Made by a program: the position numbers and the translations under genes. From contig NZ_BJLY01000003.1 in assembly GCF_006538885.1 (NCBI RefSeq), forward strand, positions 124,001-188,000: a stretch of 64,000 nt of DNA, in the 5' to 3' direction. Each line of letters starts with the position of its first letter. The first letter of the stretch is position 1. Below are positions 25,521 to 33,792 of the stretch, piece by piece. Under the pieces are notes generated by a model, which was not told the origin of the DNA, searched no databases, and saw only the letters and a program-made list of their open reading frames with translations. Origin of the DNA: Gluconobacter roseus NBRC 3990 (GTDB lineage: Bacteria; Pseudomonadota; Alphaproteobacteria; Acetobacterales; Acetobacteraceae).

Positions 25521-26467
25521 CGCCGGGCCAGCAGCGTGCAGGTGAAGAGCTGGATCTGGTGATAGATCATCAGTGGCAGCACGATGATGCCGACTGATGC
25601 CGCCGGGAAAATCACGCTCGCCATCGGCACGCCTGACGCCAGCGATTTCTTCGAGCCGCAGAACTGAAGCGCGATCTTGTTCTCCGTCGTCTGCCCCAGC
25701 CCGTCGCCCATCAGATGCGACAGCACCAGAACCAGCGCCAGCATGAAACTGTCGAGAAGCGCCACTTCCAGCAGATGCGCGCCCGAAACCCGGTGCCAGA
25801 TCCCTTCCACCACGGCCGAACTGAACGCCGTATAGACCACCACGATGATGGACCCGCGATCGGTGAACGAAATCAGGATCTTGTGTTTCCGGACGATCGG
25901 CCCGACCCATTTTTGTAGGATCTGTCCCAGCGCGAATGGCAGTAGAAGCTCCTTGCCTACATCCAGCACGGATTCCAGTGGCGAATGTCCGGCCCCCACA
26001 TGCCCGAGCACCACGCCCGTCAGCAGCGGCGTGAGCGCAATGCCCGCGATGTTGGAAACCGTCGCCGCACAGATCGCCGCCGGAACATTGCCTTTCGCGA
26101 TGGAGGTCAGCGCGATGGAAGACTGCACGGTGGACGGCAGGCAGCACAGGAACAGGATGCCCGACCACAGCTCCTCACCAAATAGCGCGTCCGGGAAGAC
26201 GCTCCGGAACAGCAGATGCAGCCCGATCCCCAGCAGTGGAAACAGTGCGAACGTGCAGAGCAGCACGCTCCCCTGAAGCTTCCAGTCCTTCACGCTGTCC
26301 ACGATGGCGTGACGTTCGAGCTTCGCGCCCTGGAAGAAGAACATGAACGTGATGAGGATCGTCACGACATGCTGGAGGATGTGCTCCATCTGCCCCCGAC
26401 AGGGCAGGAAAGACGCCAGAACGATTGCGCAGATCAGGGAGAGGAGAAAGGGGTCGAGACGCTTCAT
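25445..26467 (-). CDS. Bile acid:sodium symporter-family protein (SBF-like)
   Basis: This 340-residue inner membrane protein has about ten hydrophobic segments. Start MKRLDPFLLSLICAIVLASF, then ITFMFFFQGAKLERHAI, ILFLCCLPSTVQSSIALTSI and FCGSKKSLASGVPMASVIF match the SBF-like branch (the YfeH/ASBT-7 type) of the bile acid:sodium symporter superfamily, including the crossover-helix region with CLPSTVQSS. The substrate is not bile acid in such an organism; related proteins are linked to organic anions. Its tail overlaps btuD by 76 bases. It is divergent from the GH32 gene across 88 bases that must hold both promoters. Confidence 0.85.
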   Translation of the reverse strand: MKRLDPFLLSLICAIVLASFLPCRGQMEHILQHVVTILITFMFFFQGAKLERHAIVDSVKDWKLQGSVLLCTFALFPLLGIGLHLLFRSVFPDALFGEELWSGILFLCCLPSTVQSSIALTSIAKGNVPAAICAATVSNIAGIALTPLLTGVVLGHVGAGHSPLESVLDVGKELLLPFALGQILQKWVGPIVRKHKILISFTDRGSIIVVVYTAFSSAVVEGIWHRVSGAHLLEVALLDSFMLALVLVLSHLMGDGLGQTTENKIALQFCGSKKSLASGVPMASVIFPAASVGIIVLPLMIYHQIQLFTCTLLARRYGRRALDTSDQGTATSPQRRTATP

Positions 26468-26555
26468 GCCGCACTATGTCCGTATCCGGACCGGACATGC
26501 AATGTCATGCCGGTCCCGTCTTCTGAAAACGGGCATCTCATGTATCCTGTCCTTC

Positions 26556-28484
26556 ATGACAGACCAGAACGACCTGCCAGCGCCGGGCCGCCGACGTGCC
26601 CTGACGTCCCTTCTTGCCGCGGGAACCGTCGCCGGAACCCTGCGCCTGACCGGCAGGGCACGTGCCGCTGACGAGCCGCCAAAGGAGGCGCTCACGTCCC
26701 ACGGTCATCAGCCGAGCAATGCGCATATCGAGCCCGCCGATCAGCCCGGCGCAAATAACAAGCCTGTCATCCGCACGCAGAGCGATTATTTCTATCGCCC
26801 TTCCATTCATTTCTCGCCGCCCACCGGCTTCATGAATGACCCCAACGGCCTGATCTTCGATGGTCAGACCTACCATCTCTATTACCAGTACGACCCGACC
26901 GCCCCTTATGCCGGACGTGTTCACTGGGGGCATGCCACCAGCACGGATCTCTACACCTGGCAGGATCAGCCCATTGCCATTGACCAGACGGCAGCGGGCG
27001 AGGCTTATACCGGCTGTGTCGTGTTAGACCGCAACAACGTCTCAGGCCTTTTTCCGCCTCGCAAACCGGATGTCCCCGCTGTTCCTCCGGCGGCCACAAC
27101 GGCCACGCAGGCCGCCGTGCAGGCGCTCGCCCCGGAACTGCGGAAAACCACATCCGACACACCTTACGCGCCCGACCGGATGCCCGCGCTTGGCCCGAAT
27201 GAGTCCGCCCCGTTCGGCTCGGTCTATGCGCCTCCGAACGGTGCCGAAACCCATGCTGCCCCGCCCGCGCTCTCGCCCATGCCCGGCGGACTAGTCGCGA
27301 TCTACACGCGTGCCACGCCGCAGAGTCAGACGCAGTACATCGCCTGGAGCCCCGATGGCGGCCAGCATTACATCGACTACGACCACAACCCGATCCTGAA
27401 TATCGGCGTCAATTCCTTCCGCGATCCCAAGGTCTTCTGGCATGAGGCCAGCGGCAAATGGATCATGGTCGTGGTCAGCGCGCGCGCCCACAAGGTGCTG
27501 TTCTACGGCTCCATCGATCTGCTGCACTGGATGCATCTCAGCAGCTTCGGTCCCGCCGGTCTGTTCGGCGTGGACTACGAATGCCCCAATCTGATCGAGC
27601 TCGACATCGAGGGTGAGGAGAAAGGCAGCCGCTGGGTCCTGTTCGTCTCCGTTAATCCGGGCGGCCCGCTGGGCGGCAGCGTCACGCAGTATTTCGTGGG
27701 CGATTTCGATGGCGAACGCTTCACGCCCGACAACACCGTGATTGGCCTGACGGACTTCGCCAAGGACAGCTACGCCATGCAGGTCTATGACAGCATGCCG
27801 GACAACAAGGCGGTCTATTTCGCCTGGTTCGGCAACTGGCAGTACTGCGAGGAAGTCCCCAACCGGAGCTGGCGCGGCCTCATGACGCTGCCGCGCCGCA
27901 TGTCCCTGCGCCGGGATGAAATGAACTGGCTGCGTCTGGTCCAGCGCCCCTACGGGCTCGAAGCCTTCCGGGGCGAGAAGATCCCCTTCAAAGTGGATCG
28001 TATCGCGGCCCAGAGTGGTGTGCAGGTTGCCCTCCCCACCGGCACCGCCATCGAATTGCTCCTGACCGTCACCGTTGACGAACGCAGCAATCCCCAGCCG
28101 GATGGCGAACAGGGCCGCGCAGGCCGCTTCGTCATCGTGTTTTCGAACGGGCAGGGAGAGTCCCTCTCCATCGGCTTTGACGCCTTCTCAAGCCAGCTCT
28201 GGCTGGACCGCGGCGACCTGCATGGTTTCTCCCAGCCCTTCTTCACGGAGCGCTTTTCCACGCCCCTGATCGCCAACAGCCGCCGCTTCTCCCTGCGTCT
28301 GGTGCTCGATGCCTGCGCACTGGAACTTTTCGCCAATGACGGCCTCTCTGTCGCCACCGCCCTGGTCTTTCCGGCCAATCCGCTGACGACGCTGGGCCTT
28401 CAGGCCACCAATACTGGCGCAACAATCGAGGAACTGGCGCTGTATCCACTGCGCAAGACCATGGACCGCCCGACCGCGCTCTAG
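26556..28484 (+). CDS. GH32 beta-fructosidase (levanase/inulinase/invertase type), exported
   Basis: The 642-residue protein begins with a twin-arginine-type signal (GRRRALTSLLAAGTVAGTL). A GH32 five-bladed propeller follows, with nucleophile D95 in GFMNDPNGLIF, the RDP motif at residues 289-291 (SFRDPKVFW) and acid/base E342 in YECPNLIEL. A C-terminal beta-sandwich ends the protein (LELFANDGLSVATALVFPA). It should hydrolyse fructosyl linkages in levan, inulin or sucrose in the periplasm or outside. Residues about 167-243 are a Pro/Ala-rich insertion absent from ordinary GH32 enzymes. The longer frame from 26343 is rejected because the ATG at 26556 places the Tat-like signal at the N-terminus. 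Confidence 0.92.
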   Translation: MTDQNDLPAPGRRRALTSLLAAGTVAGTLRLTGRARAADEPPKEALTSHGHQPSNAHIEPADQPGANNKPVIRTQSDYFYRPSIHFSPPTGFMNDPNGLIFDGQTYHLYYQYDPTAPYAGRVHWGHATSTDLYTWQDQPIAIDQTAAGEAYTGCVVLDRNNVSGLFPPRKPDVPAVPPAATTATQAAVQALAPELRKTTSDTPYAPDRMPALGPNESAPFGSVYAPPNGAETHAAPPALSPMPGGLVAIYTRATPQSQTQYIAWSPDGGQHYIDYDHNPILNIGVNSFRDPKVFWHEASGKWIMVVVSARAHKVLFYGSIDLLHWMHLSSFGPAGLFGVDYECPNLIELDIEGEEKGSRWVLFVSVNPGGPLGGSVTQYFVGDFDGERFTPDNTVIGLTDFAKDSYAMQVYDSMPDNKAVYFAWFGNWQYCEEVPNRSWRGLMTLPRRMSLRRDEMNWLRLVQRPYGLEAFRGEKIPFKVDRIAAQSGVQVALPTGTAIELLLTVTVDERSNPQPDGEQGRAGRFVIVFSNGQGESLSIGFDAFSSQLWLDRGDLHGFSQPFFTERFSTPLIANSRRFSLRLVLDACALELFANDGLSVATALVFPANPLTTLGLQATNTGATIEELALYPLRKTMDRPTAL

Positions 28485-28523
28485 GAAAACGCGCGTCTGT
28501 CCCAGTGGACAGGCAACCTTATG

Positions 28524-28563
28524 AAAAACGGGCCATCGCAACGGTGTTCGTCGCAATGGCCCG
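28524..28563 (-). terminator. Rho-independent terminator of the DUF1269 gene
   Basis: On the minus strand, CGGGCCATTGCG and CGCGATGGCCCG-like arms (GGGCCATTGCG with GCGATGGCCCG) form a long hairpin followed by TTTTTC. It lies about 30 bases past the DUF1269 stop codon and also ends near the convergent GH32 gene. Confidence 0.75.
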
Positions 28564-28594
28564 CATCATGGCTCAGATAAAGAGCGACCCAGTT

Positions 28595-29224
28595 TCAGCC
28601 GCCCGTGATCTTGTTTTTCAGATTATGAAGGCTGGTCGAGACCTGCTTCTGCCACTCGCCCATGCGCTCGTGCCATTCGGTCGAATGCTGCTGCACGAGA
28701 ACCCGCTCGGCCTCCGCTGCAGCAGCAGCCTGAGCCTTCTGCTGGGCCAGAACCTCACGCTCCACGGCCTCGATCGGGCGACGCAGCACCAGTGAAGCCC
28801 CCAGCGACGCGGCCAGATCATCCACGACCTGCGGCACATATTCCTGAACGGTCGCAATCACGGCCGTGGTGCCTACAGGAATGACGGACGCAATCTGCGC
28901 CAGAAGGCTGCTGCGGATCGCCGCATCCTCAACCGACAGGCTCGATCCTACCAGCGCGCCCATGGACGCCCCGAGAAGCACACCCAGCGGCCCCAGCAGC
29001 AGCCCGACAAGGGACCCCAAAAGCGTTCCGTTCAGAACCTGCTCCCCGGAAGATCCGTTGGCCCAGTTGTCATGAATGGTGATGTTGCCGGTCGTACCAC
29101 GCTCAACGACAGCCTCGTTGATGACAACCAGCTTCTGATCCGCAGCCCGTTCACGCAGTTCGGAAAAGGCCTGGAATGCCTTGCTCTGCTCGGTGAAGGA
29201 GAGAACAAGAATATTGGTATCCAT
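28595..29224 (-). CDS. DUF1269-family membrane protein
   Basis: The 209-residue protein starts with TNILVLSFTEQSKAFQAFSE, a ferredoxin-like alpha/beta fold typical of DUF1269. It continues through a glycine-rich hydrophobic hairpin (LLGSLVGLLLGPLGVLLGAS then MGALVGSS) that resembles a glycine-zipper membrane insertion. The C-terminal third is a charged, heptad-rich helix (VEREVLAQQKAQAAAAAEAE). Such proteins are stress-associated in proteobacteria, but the function is unknown. An inverted repeat, CCCCCGCA at 29243-29250 and TGCGGGGG at 29276-29283, lies in the 5' untranslated region just before its ribosome binding site and could fold in the mRNA. Confidence 0.78.
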   Translation of the reverse strand: MDTNILVLSFTEQSKAFQAFSELRERAADQKLVVINEAVVERGTTGNITIHDNWANGSSGEQVLNGTLLGSLVGLLLGPLGVLLGASMGALVGSSLSVEDAAIRSSLLAQIASVIPVGTTAVIATVQEYVPQVVDDLAASLGASLVLRRPIEAVEREVLAQQKAQAAAAAEAERVLVQQHSTEWHERMGEWQKQVSTSLHNLKNKITGG

Positions 29225-29340
29225 GATCTGTCATGCTCCATACCCCCGCAGAAAACCGACGGAAGAGGCAGGGCATGCGGGGGGATGTCCGGCCTGTGGC
29301 CGCAACCCCTGAAAAGGGATTACGACCGGAGGACATCAGA

Positions 29341-29805
29341 TTACTTGCTCAGCGTAAAGGTCAGGCCCTGCGCACCAGCAGCCAGACGTGCACCTTCCGT
29401 TGAACTGTCGATCTTGATGCGTACGCCATTGCTGTTGGACAGCACCGCACCGCCCAGACCCTTGTTCAGAGTTGCTTCGCCAGCGAGGGAGCCGTAGCTA
29501 CCGTCAAAATCATGCAGGTGATTCAGGTTGTAGACGGTGCCTTCAGCCTTCAGGGCGGAGTAACCGACAGCGGCGATGTTCCCGCCCGTTACCTTGAAGT
29601 GGTAGGTGCGGTGGCCATAGGTCAGGGTACCATCGCCCCAGGTGTAACCGACACCGACATCAGCGGAGCGTGCGGAAAGCGTTATGTGTCCGACCGGGGT
29701 GCCGAGCGTATCGGCGGCCTGCAGAGGCGTTACGGCAAGACCGGCTCCGAAAAGGACGGCTGCCAGAGTAAGGCCACGACGGGTCATGCTGATGGACATG
29801 TTCAA
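29341..29805 (-). CDS. Small secreted protein of unknown function
   Basis: The 154-residue protein has a clear signal peptide (MTRRGLTLAAVLFGAGLAV, cleavage near LQA-AD), and the mature part is beta-rich with GYTWGDGTLTYGHRTYHFKV, a VYNLNHLHDFDGSY element and a C-terminal GLTFTLSK. I do not recognise a named family with certainty. No cysteine or lipobox is present, so it is periplasmic or exported. It lies 116 bases upstream of the DUF1269 gene on the same strand, and the two may be co-transcribed. Confidence 0.6.
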   Translation of the reverse strand: MNMSISMTRRGLTLAAVLFGAGLAVTPLQAADTLGTPVGHITLSARSADVGVGYTWGDGTLTYGHRTYHFKVTGGNIAAVGYSALKAEGTVYNLNHLHDFDGSYGSLAGEATLNKGLGGAVLSNSNGVRIKIDSSTEGARLAAGAQGLTFTLSK

Positions 29806-29996
29806 TACCTTTCATGCGTCTGGTCGGAACTGTTGCCCCGAAAGGCAACTTGCGGACCAACGTTGGGAGCATGAACGTGTCAGGCTTCACTCAGATGCAT
29901 GAAAAGGATGATTTTCTCTATCTGCCCCGGAAACTCCAGTGTCGGAAATGTCTTCCGGCGCTCAGTATTCCAAAGCGCCGCTGGTGCGGAAGATCT

Positions 29997-31556
29997 TCAT
30001 TTCGTCATCTGGTTCAGGGCATCCAGACGCTCGAAGGCAAGTTTCTGCGCTTCTGCAAGCCCTGCTTCCGTCTGCGCAAGGCGCTTCCGGAGATCCAGCT
30101 CGGTCCGGGCTGCCTCCTCGCGATGTTCATCGGCCAGTTCCAATGCACTCAGACGTTCGTAAGCGAGTTCCTGTGCCTGATGCAGACCTTCCTCGGTCTG
30201 TTCGAGCCGCTGTCGAAGGGCGAGCTCTGTCTGGGACGCTTCCTCCCGCATCTGCTCGGCCTGCTCCAGAGCATTGAGACGCTCATAAGCCAGTTCCTGC
30301 GCCTGACGCAGTCCTTCCTGGGTCTGTTCCAGCTGACGCCGAATGTCAGCCTCCGTCTCGCGGGCCTCATGCAGCAGGTCTCTGGCTTCCTTTAAGGCTG
30401 CTTCCAGCTCCTGGGTATGGAGATCTGCCTTCTGGAGTTCTTCCAGACGCTCCAGAGCCAGTGTTCTGGCAAATTCCAGACTTTCTTCTGCTTTTTCCAG
30501 CCGGTTCTGCTGCACATCGGAAAGTTGAGGATTCTGCCCTGATGGCTTTTGGAAAGACGCTCCGGACTTGCCGTCACCCGATCCCGTTTCGTCATTGAGG
30601 AAGGTTTCGTAGGACTGTTTCAGAACCTGCCGACTTGCCATGGCGGCCAGATGGCTTGACTTGGCCGTCATCGGCCATTCTTCAGGAGCCCATCGGGGTG
30701 TCTCCCACAGGGCGCGACGAAGCTCCTCACGGGTGCTGATTTTTTTCAGGATGCAGAGATTGCGGGACAGCGTCTCATCCAGTTCCGGGATGGACTGGTT
30801 CCGGCTGGCCAGAAGACCGGCTTCATATGCCCATGGCATAAGCGGCGCCGTCTGCCCGCGATGGTTTTCAAGATTATGGGCTGGAAATGCAAAGTAATGG
30901 AGCTGAAGCCCGAGGCCAAGAAGGAGATCGGCGCAGTCGAGGGATGATATTTCCTCATTGCACTCGATCCAAATCAAAGAGTTTCCGGTGGCGACAAAAT
31001 TCTGGTCATCCTTGAGAATGGCGTATTCCATTCCCTCAGCGTCGATCTTGATCAGATCGAAAGGGCCATTCTCTTCCCGGAGCTCTGTAAGGGTCAGTGT
31101 GGCCTTTGCCGGAACATCATCCGGGATATCCGCAGTGGCTTCGTCATATACGAAAGAAGTCGAGCCGAGGTTCTCTTCCTGACCATAATGGCCATGAACC
31201 TCATAGTTCTTCGGAGCCACAATGGCGTTGATCACCGTGGTTTCGGGGTGATGTGATGCGAGGGCGACGTTTGCGTTCAGGAAGGGAACAAGCTCCGGAT
31301 TCCCTTCCACTGCACACAGAGATGACAGGCGGCGCAGGGAGGCAACACCCAGACCGAACGTGCCGATGAAGGCGCCAATATCAAGAACCCGTGCACCATC
31401 TTCAAGAAGAGATGCGCAGAACCTGACCTCGTTAAAGGCCCATTCCCCATAATAATCAAGAAAACGCCCTATTAGATCATGCTCTAGATCAGGAGCTTTT
31501 AGTTTCCCGTAACGTGTGTCGGTATCAATGATGTGGGAAAACGGAGTTCTGGTCAT
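29997..31556 (-). CDS. FkbM-family methyltransferase with C-terminal tandem-repeat coiled coil
   Basis: Residues 1 to about 270 form a SAM-dependent FkbM methyltransferase. The binding loop is in GARVLDIGAFIGTFGLGVAS, the acidic loop is CAVEGNPEL, and DLIKIDAEGMEYAILKDD is the family signature. FkbM enzymes O-methylate sugars or polyketides, so sugar methylation in a surface glycan is likely. From about residue 340 the protein is a continuous charged helix; residues 407-519 are a 42-residue repeat (six heptads exactly) in three copies, each containing AxExLAYERLxALE. The repeat copies map to 30332-30207, 30206-30081 and 30080-30000. It is divergent from the repeat-bearing glycosyltransferase gene. 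Confidence 0.85.
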   Translation of the reverse strand: MTRTPFSHIIDTDTRYGKLKAPDLEHDLIGRFLDYYGEWAFNEVRFCASLLEDGARVLDIGAFIGTFGLGVASLRRLSSLCAVEGNPELVPFLNANVALASHHPETTVINAIVAPKNYEVHGHYGQEENLGSTSFVYDEATADIPDDVPAKATLTLTELREENGPFDLIKIDAEGMEYAILKDDQNFVATGNSLIWIECNEEISSLDCADLLLGLGLQLHYFAFPAHNLENHRGQTAPLMPWAYEAGLLASRNQSIPELDETLSRNLCILKKISTREELRRALWETPRWAPEEWPMTAKSSHLAAMASRQVLKQSYETFLNDETGSGDGKSGASFQKPSGQNPQLSDVQQNRLEKAEESLEFARTLALERLEELQKADLHTQELEAALKEARDLLHEARETEADIRRQLEQTQEGLRQAQELAYERLNALEQAEQMREEASQTELALRQRLEQTEEGLHQAQELAYERLSALELADEHREEAARTELDLRKRLAQTEAGLAEAQKLAFERLDALNQMTK

Positions 31557-31650
31557 ATGAATTCTTGATTCGGTTAGATGTTAAATATACATATTCGGAC
31601 AAGCCTGTCAGCCACTCCCTGTCCCCTCCAACTCATAGATCGGATGCCAG

Positions 31651-33792
31651 TTGCCTCTCCTTACAGACATGTTTGATGCCTGCTGGTATCTGGAAAACAA
31701 TCCGGATGTTCGAGATTCAGGGATCGATCCTCTTGAGCATTTCATGACGGTCGGCTGGAGAGAGGGGCGTAACCCGTCTCCGGCGTTTGACACGCAGTTC
31801 TATCTGCAGGCCAATCCTGACGTTGTTGAGGCCGATCTCAATCCGCTCGAACACTTTGTCGTGACCGGGCGGAGTGAGGGGCGGAAGCCACTTTCCGAAC
31901 TGCCGCAGGATATCGCGGATTCTCCGCTCGATGATGATATCCTGAGAGCATTCTTTGATGAGAAATATTATCGCGAGCAGTATGCGGGACATATTCCGGC
32001 CGATCAGGATGCCTTCACGCATTTCATGACGGTGGGTTGGCACCGGGGATATAATCCTTCTGCCGAGTTCGATACGCAGTTCTATCTGGAGAGCAATCCT
32101 GACGTCGGGACGGCTTCGCTCAATCCGCTGGAGCACTATCTTACATCGGGTCGCGCGGAAGGGCGTGCAGGTCTCCCCGTGTTGGAAGGGCTGGATGACA
32201 TCCCCGTCCTGCTGCAGGATGATACGCTGGCACGAAGCATGGATGTCGTGGCCGCTGATTTCGATCCGGAATTCTATCGACGCCGCAATCCCGACATCAA
32301 AGGCAGTGACGACGATCTTTTCCGGCACTTCATGACAACGGGGTGGCAGGAAGGACGTGACCCCAGCTCACAGTTCGATGTCAGCTATTATTTCTGGGCA
32401 AACCCGGACGTCGCCGAAGCCGGCATCAATCCGCTTCTGCACTACCGGCTGCATGCGGCAACGGAAATTCGGCGCAGTCTTCAGCCCCATGCGAAGGAAC
32501 GGGCAGTTCTGCGTCACTGTCGCGCCGTTCAGGACCGGAAGCCCTTCTGGCAGCTTCCAGAGCGTGAAAAGGCTGTCGACGAATGGTATCTGGCATCCTT
32601 TCTGAAAAGGGATCGCAATAACAGAAGCCAGAATGCCGGACTGATAGTCTCAATCAGCCATGATGACTATCGCAAGGTGCCAGGAGGCGTTCAGAACTGC
32701 GTCCGTGACGAGGCCCAGTCTTTCGCCGCACAGGACTGGACTTATCTCCACCTGTTCCCGTCGCGTGCCATTTCCACACTGGCGGCTCTCCATCATGGAG
32801 AATTTGTTGCGTCAGTGAACGGCCAGTATGTTGGTCGTGTGACTGTCGATACGCTTCTGAAGGTTCTGGCGCGACAGCATGGTCATTATCCGCACCGGCA
32901 CCTGATCATTCACCATCTGATGGGCGTCATGCCGGAATGCGTGCCTGTCATCGCGCAGGAAATGCAGGCGGAGAAAAGCATCTTCTGGCTGCATGATTTC
33001 TTCACGATCTGCCCGTCCTATGCGTTGATGAGAAATGACATTGCTTTCTGCAATGCCCCGGTGCCGACATCGCCGGCATGCCATATCTGCGCGTATGGTG
33101 AAGAAAGACAGACGCATCTGCCAAGGATCAAAGCGCTTTTCGAAGCACTTCGTCCTGAAGTCATTGCGCCGTCGCGATATACGCTGAAGTTCTGGCAGAA
33201 GAAAACAGATCTGCCTGTCACAAAGGCCTCTGTTCAGGAGCATGCTTTCATCACGGCGAAGGTCCCGTTTGAGAAGCGCATTCCTGATACGCTGAAGATC
33301 GGCTTCATTGGAACACCGGTCTTTTACAAGGGATGGGATGTCTACCGGGAACTGGCAGCGCAGTTCCTTGGGGATCAGCGGTATGACTTTTTCTATCTTG
33401 GCTCGACAGAGCAGGATGCCGTGAATGTCACCTCATTGCCTGCAACCGTAACGCAGGCTGACCGCGACGCCATGCAGAAATGCATTCGGCGTAACGAAAT
33501 CGATGTCATCGTAAACTGGTCGCTCTATCCCGAAACATTCTGCTTCACGGCCTATGAAGCCATTGCCGCCGGTGCTTTTCTGATCGCACCAAAGGGCAGC
33601 GGCAATGTCGAAGATCTTCTGAATTCGTCAAAAGAGAAGATCGGATATGTTGCCGATGATGATCAAGAACTGAAATCAGTGTTTGAAACAGACAGATTAA
33701 GGTCGCTGGTGGAAAAATCCAGGAGAACGACGGGGACCCTCGAGATCCGTCCCTGCACATTTGCGTATCTCGTTCCGGAGACTGCGCAATGA
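31651..33792 (+). CDS. Glycosyltransferase (GT4-like) with triplicated paired N-terminal repeats
   Basis: The 713-residue protein has six N-terminal repeat units arranged as three identical pairs of 38 + 35 residues: residues 8-80, 102-174 and 204-276. First units share HFMTVGWxxGxNPS; second units share FYLxxNPDVxxxxLNPLEHY-like sequence with an EGR end. From about residue 330 a GT4-type glycosyltransferase follows, with a C-terminal nucleotide-sugar part containing IGFIGTPVFYKGWDVYREL and PETFCFTAYEAIAAGAFLIA (the E-x7-E motif). It probably builds a surface glycan. The start is uncertain: TTG at 31651 or ATG at 31669, both with weak ribosome binding sites. It overlaps the next gene by four bases. 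Confidence 0.8.
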   Translation: MPLLTDMFDACWYLENNPDVRDSGIDPLEHFMTVGWREGRNPSPAFDTQFYLQANPDVVEADLNPLEHFVVTGRSEGRKPLSELPQDIADSPLDDDILRAFFDEKYYREQYAGHIPADQDAFTHFMTVGWHRGYNPSAEFDTQFYLESNPDVGTASLNPLEHYLTSGRAEGRAGLPVLEGLDDIPVLLQDDTLARSMDVVAADFDPEFYRRRNPDIKGSDDDLFRHFMTTGWQEGRDPSSQFDVSYYFWANPDVAEAGINPLLHYRLHAATEIRRSLQPHAKERAVLRHCRAVQDRKPFWQLPEREKAVDEWYLASFLKRDRNNRSQNAGLIVSISHDDYRKVPGGVQNCVRDEAQSFAAQDWTYLHLFPSRAISTLAALHHGEFVASVNGQYVGRVTVDTLLKVLARQHGHYPHRHLIIHHLMGVMPECVPVIAQEMQAEKSIFWLHDFFTICPSYALMRNDIAFCNAPVPTSPACHICAYGEERQTHLPRIKALFEALRPEVIAPSRYTLKFWQKKTDLPVTKASVQEHAFITAKVPFEKRIPDTLKIGFIGTPVFYKGWDVYRELAAQFLGDQRYDFFYLGSTEQDAVNVTSLPATVTQADRDAMQKCIRRNEIDVIVNWSLYPETFCFTAYEAIAAGAFLIAPKGSGNVEDLLNSSKEKIGYVADDDQELKSVFETDRLRSLVEKSRRTTGTLEIRPCTFAYLVPETAQ

